A stretch of DNA of 64,000 nucleotides from Shewanella psychrophila (GTDB lineage Bacteria > Pseudomonadota > Gammaproteobacteria > Enterobacterales > Shewanellaceae), in the NCBI RefSeq assembly GCF_002005305.1, contig NZ_CP014782.1:3596001-3660000 (forward strand), read 5' to 3'. The notes beneath the pieces are model-generated. The model did no database searches and was not told where the DNA came from. It was given only the letters and a program-made list of their open reading frames with translations. This document shows, piece by piece, positions 63,328 through 64,000 of the stretch. The translations under genes and the position numbers were made by a program. How positions within the stretch are numbered: position 1 is the first letter of the stretch; the number at the start of each line of letters is the position of its first letter.

Positions 63328-63807
63328 CTAACCCTTATTTTGGCAATTTTTTGTGTACTGAGAATCATCATGGTGATGGTCATGGTTCTCACATTTGATA
63401 TTATCTGTATTCGTCTCGAGCGCTTCCAATATTGAACAATGCTCGGCGCTCTCGGGGCCACCACAACAGGCATCGGATAATCGCTGCAGCGATACTTGAA
63501 AGTATTTAAGCTCGGCTATCTTGGCCTCTACATGAGCAAGTTTGCTGTCCACCATGCCCTTCACATCGGCGCACGCCCAGTTGGACTTATCTAACTCGAT
63601 TGAAAGTAGCTCGGTGATCTCGGCTAAGGTAAACCCCACCGTCTTGGCCCGCAGAATAAAACGCAGGCGCTCGGCATCGTTTTCTGTATAGATCCTATAA
63701 CCGGAATCGGTGCGTGAAGATGGCGATAGCAGACCATGCTTCTCATAAAATCTCAGGGTATCGGCTTTCACTTCACACTGTTTAGCCAACTCTCCAATCC
63801 GATACAT
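63328..63807 (-). CDS. zntR: MerR-family Zn(II)-responsive regulator (ZntR-like)
   Basis: A 159-residue MerR protein. The N-terminal winged helix (MYRIGELAKQCEVKADTLRFYEKHGLL start) and dimer helix are followed by the metal loop: Cys in WACADVKG and DACCGGPESAEHC near residues 115-125, in the pattern of ZntR. An unusual His/Asp-rich tail (CENHDHHHDDSQ) extends beyond the normal end. The gene starts the operon with the permease and is preceded by a typical MerR-class promoter, so it probably regulates both genes by twisting the promoter when metal binds. Confidence 0.92.
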   Translation of the reverse strand: MYRIGELAKQCEVKADTLRFYEKHGLLSPSSRTDSGYRIYTENDAERLRFILRAKTVGFTLAEITELLSIELDKSNWACADVKGMVDSKLAHVEAKIAELKYFQVSLQRLSDACCGGPESAEHCSILEALETNTDNIKCENHDHHHDDSQYTKNCQNKG

Positions 63808-63848
63808 TTTTCTGCTCCATTTAGCCCAATTGGCTCTAATTATCTGGA

Positions 63849-63880
63849 AGTATAAACCTTGGAGTTAAATCTAAGGTCAA
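63849..63880 (-). promoter_or_regulatory. MerR-type promoter and operator of the zntR operon
   Basis: On the minus strand TTGACC (63875-63880) and TATACT (63849-63854) are separated by 20 bases, the over-long spacing typical of MerR-activated promoters. The spacer carries an imperfect dyad, ACCTTAGA and TCCAAGGT (63856-63877), with 7 of 8 positions mirrored. It lies about 42 bases upstream of the zntR start. The remaining bases to 64000 show no gene that can be supported. Confidence 0.8.
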
Positions 63881-64000
63881 GGGTTATTATGGGACTTATT
63901 TATGACCTGTGCTTGTTCTCCTGTGCGTATTGTGAAATCGCGCAGAAAAAAACAACCTATGAGCCCATTTTACGGTAAAATGTGCGCGCACGAATAGGGG

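Noticed and set aside
63912..64000. Small plus-strand frame near the right edge starting ATGACCTGTGC
   Set aside because: About 31 codons, no ribosome site or known family; more likely upstream sequence of a gene beyond the window.

Overview
The window reads as a chromosomal segment of a marine gammaproteobacterium, most likely Shewanella. The evidence is an OmcA/MtrC-type surface multiheme cytochrome lipoprotein, an SO_0444-type metal efflux permease, many GGDEF/EAL and LysR proteins, a TAXI-type TRAP system, and ilv, uvrD, ubiA and udp genes whose products closely resemble the enterobacterial proteins. No phage, insertion sequence, CRISPR array, rRNA or tRNA was seen.

Layout. 1-1064: truncated class V aminotransferase, followed by a MITE-like element. 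1.6-11.4 kb: a complete isoleucine/valine locus on the minus strand, ilvC then ilvL (leader peptide plus attenuator) then ilvG-ilvM-ilvE-ilvD-ilvA, with ilvY divergent from ilvC. 11.4-20.9 kb: a periplasmic binding protein, a membrane diguanylate cyclase, cysE, a DUF4336 protein, three unrecognised membrane proteins, ubiA, uvrD and a frameshifted ridA-like gene. 21.2-27.3 kb: a binding-protein lipoprotein overlapping a PAS-GGDEF-EAL protein, then an NfeD/SPFH membrane operon. 27.9-33.2 kb: Tsx-like nucleoside channel, udp, a DUF465 protein, an MscS channel and an OmpA protein. 33.3-33.8 kb: a GGA-hairpin RNA that looks like CsrB. 33.9-37.7 kb: two overlapping LysR genes, a radical SAM protein, a small unknown gene with a structured leader, and elaA. 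37.8-46.9 kb: a sulfatase locus with anSME, two DUF1254 proteins, a FadL-type porin, an outer-membrane protein carrying a 9-bp microsatellite, a Ser-type sulfatase and a LysR regulator. 47-54.4 kb: EmrAB-type pump with divergent LysR, and a TRAP-TAXI transporter. 55-64 kb: YebC-family protein, DUF4382 lipoprotein, S9 peptidase lipoprotein, the multiheme cytochrome, and a zntR-permease metal operon.

How the parts work together. The ilv locus carries nearly the whole isoleucine/valine pathway in one place, with two control circuits: attenuation at ilvL and inducer control of ilvC by IlvY. The Tsx-like channel and udp form a nucleoside uptake and salvage pair. In the sulfatase locus the sulfatase has serine at the formylglycine position, which needs the anaerobic-type maturase encoded 4 kb away. 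ZntR probably controls its own promoter and the permease through a 20-bp-spacer promoter with a dyad.

Most unusual points: (1) the cytochrome gene (59537-61441) is one open frame broken only by an in-frame TGA next to a Cys codon, so it may be a selenoprotein; (2) the CsrB-like RNA; (3) the sulfatase/DUF1254 locus with its in-frame microsatellite; (4) two independent diverged tandem copies of gene 3' ends, after ilvG and after mscS.
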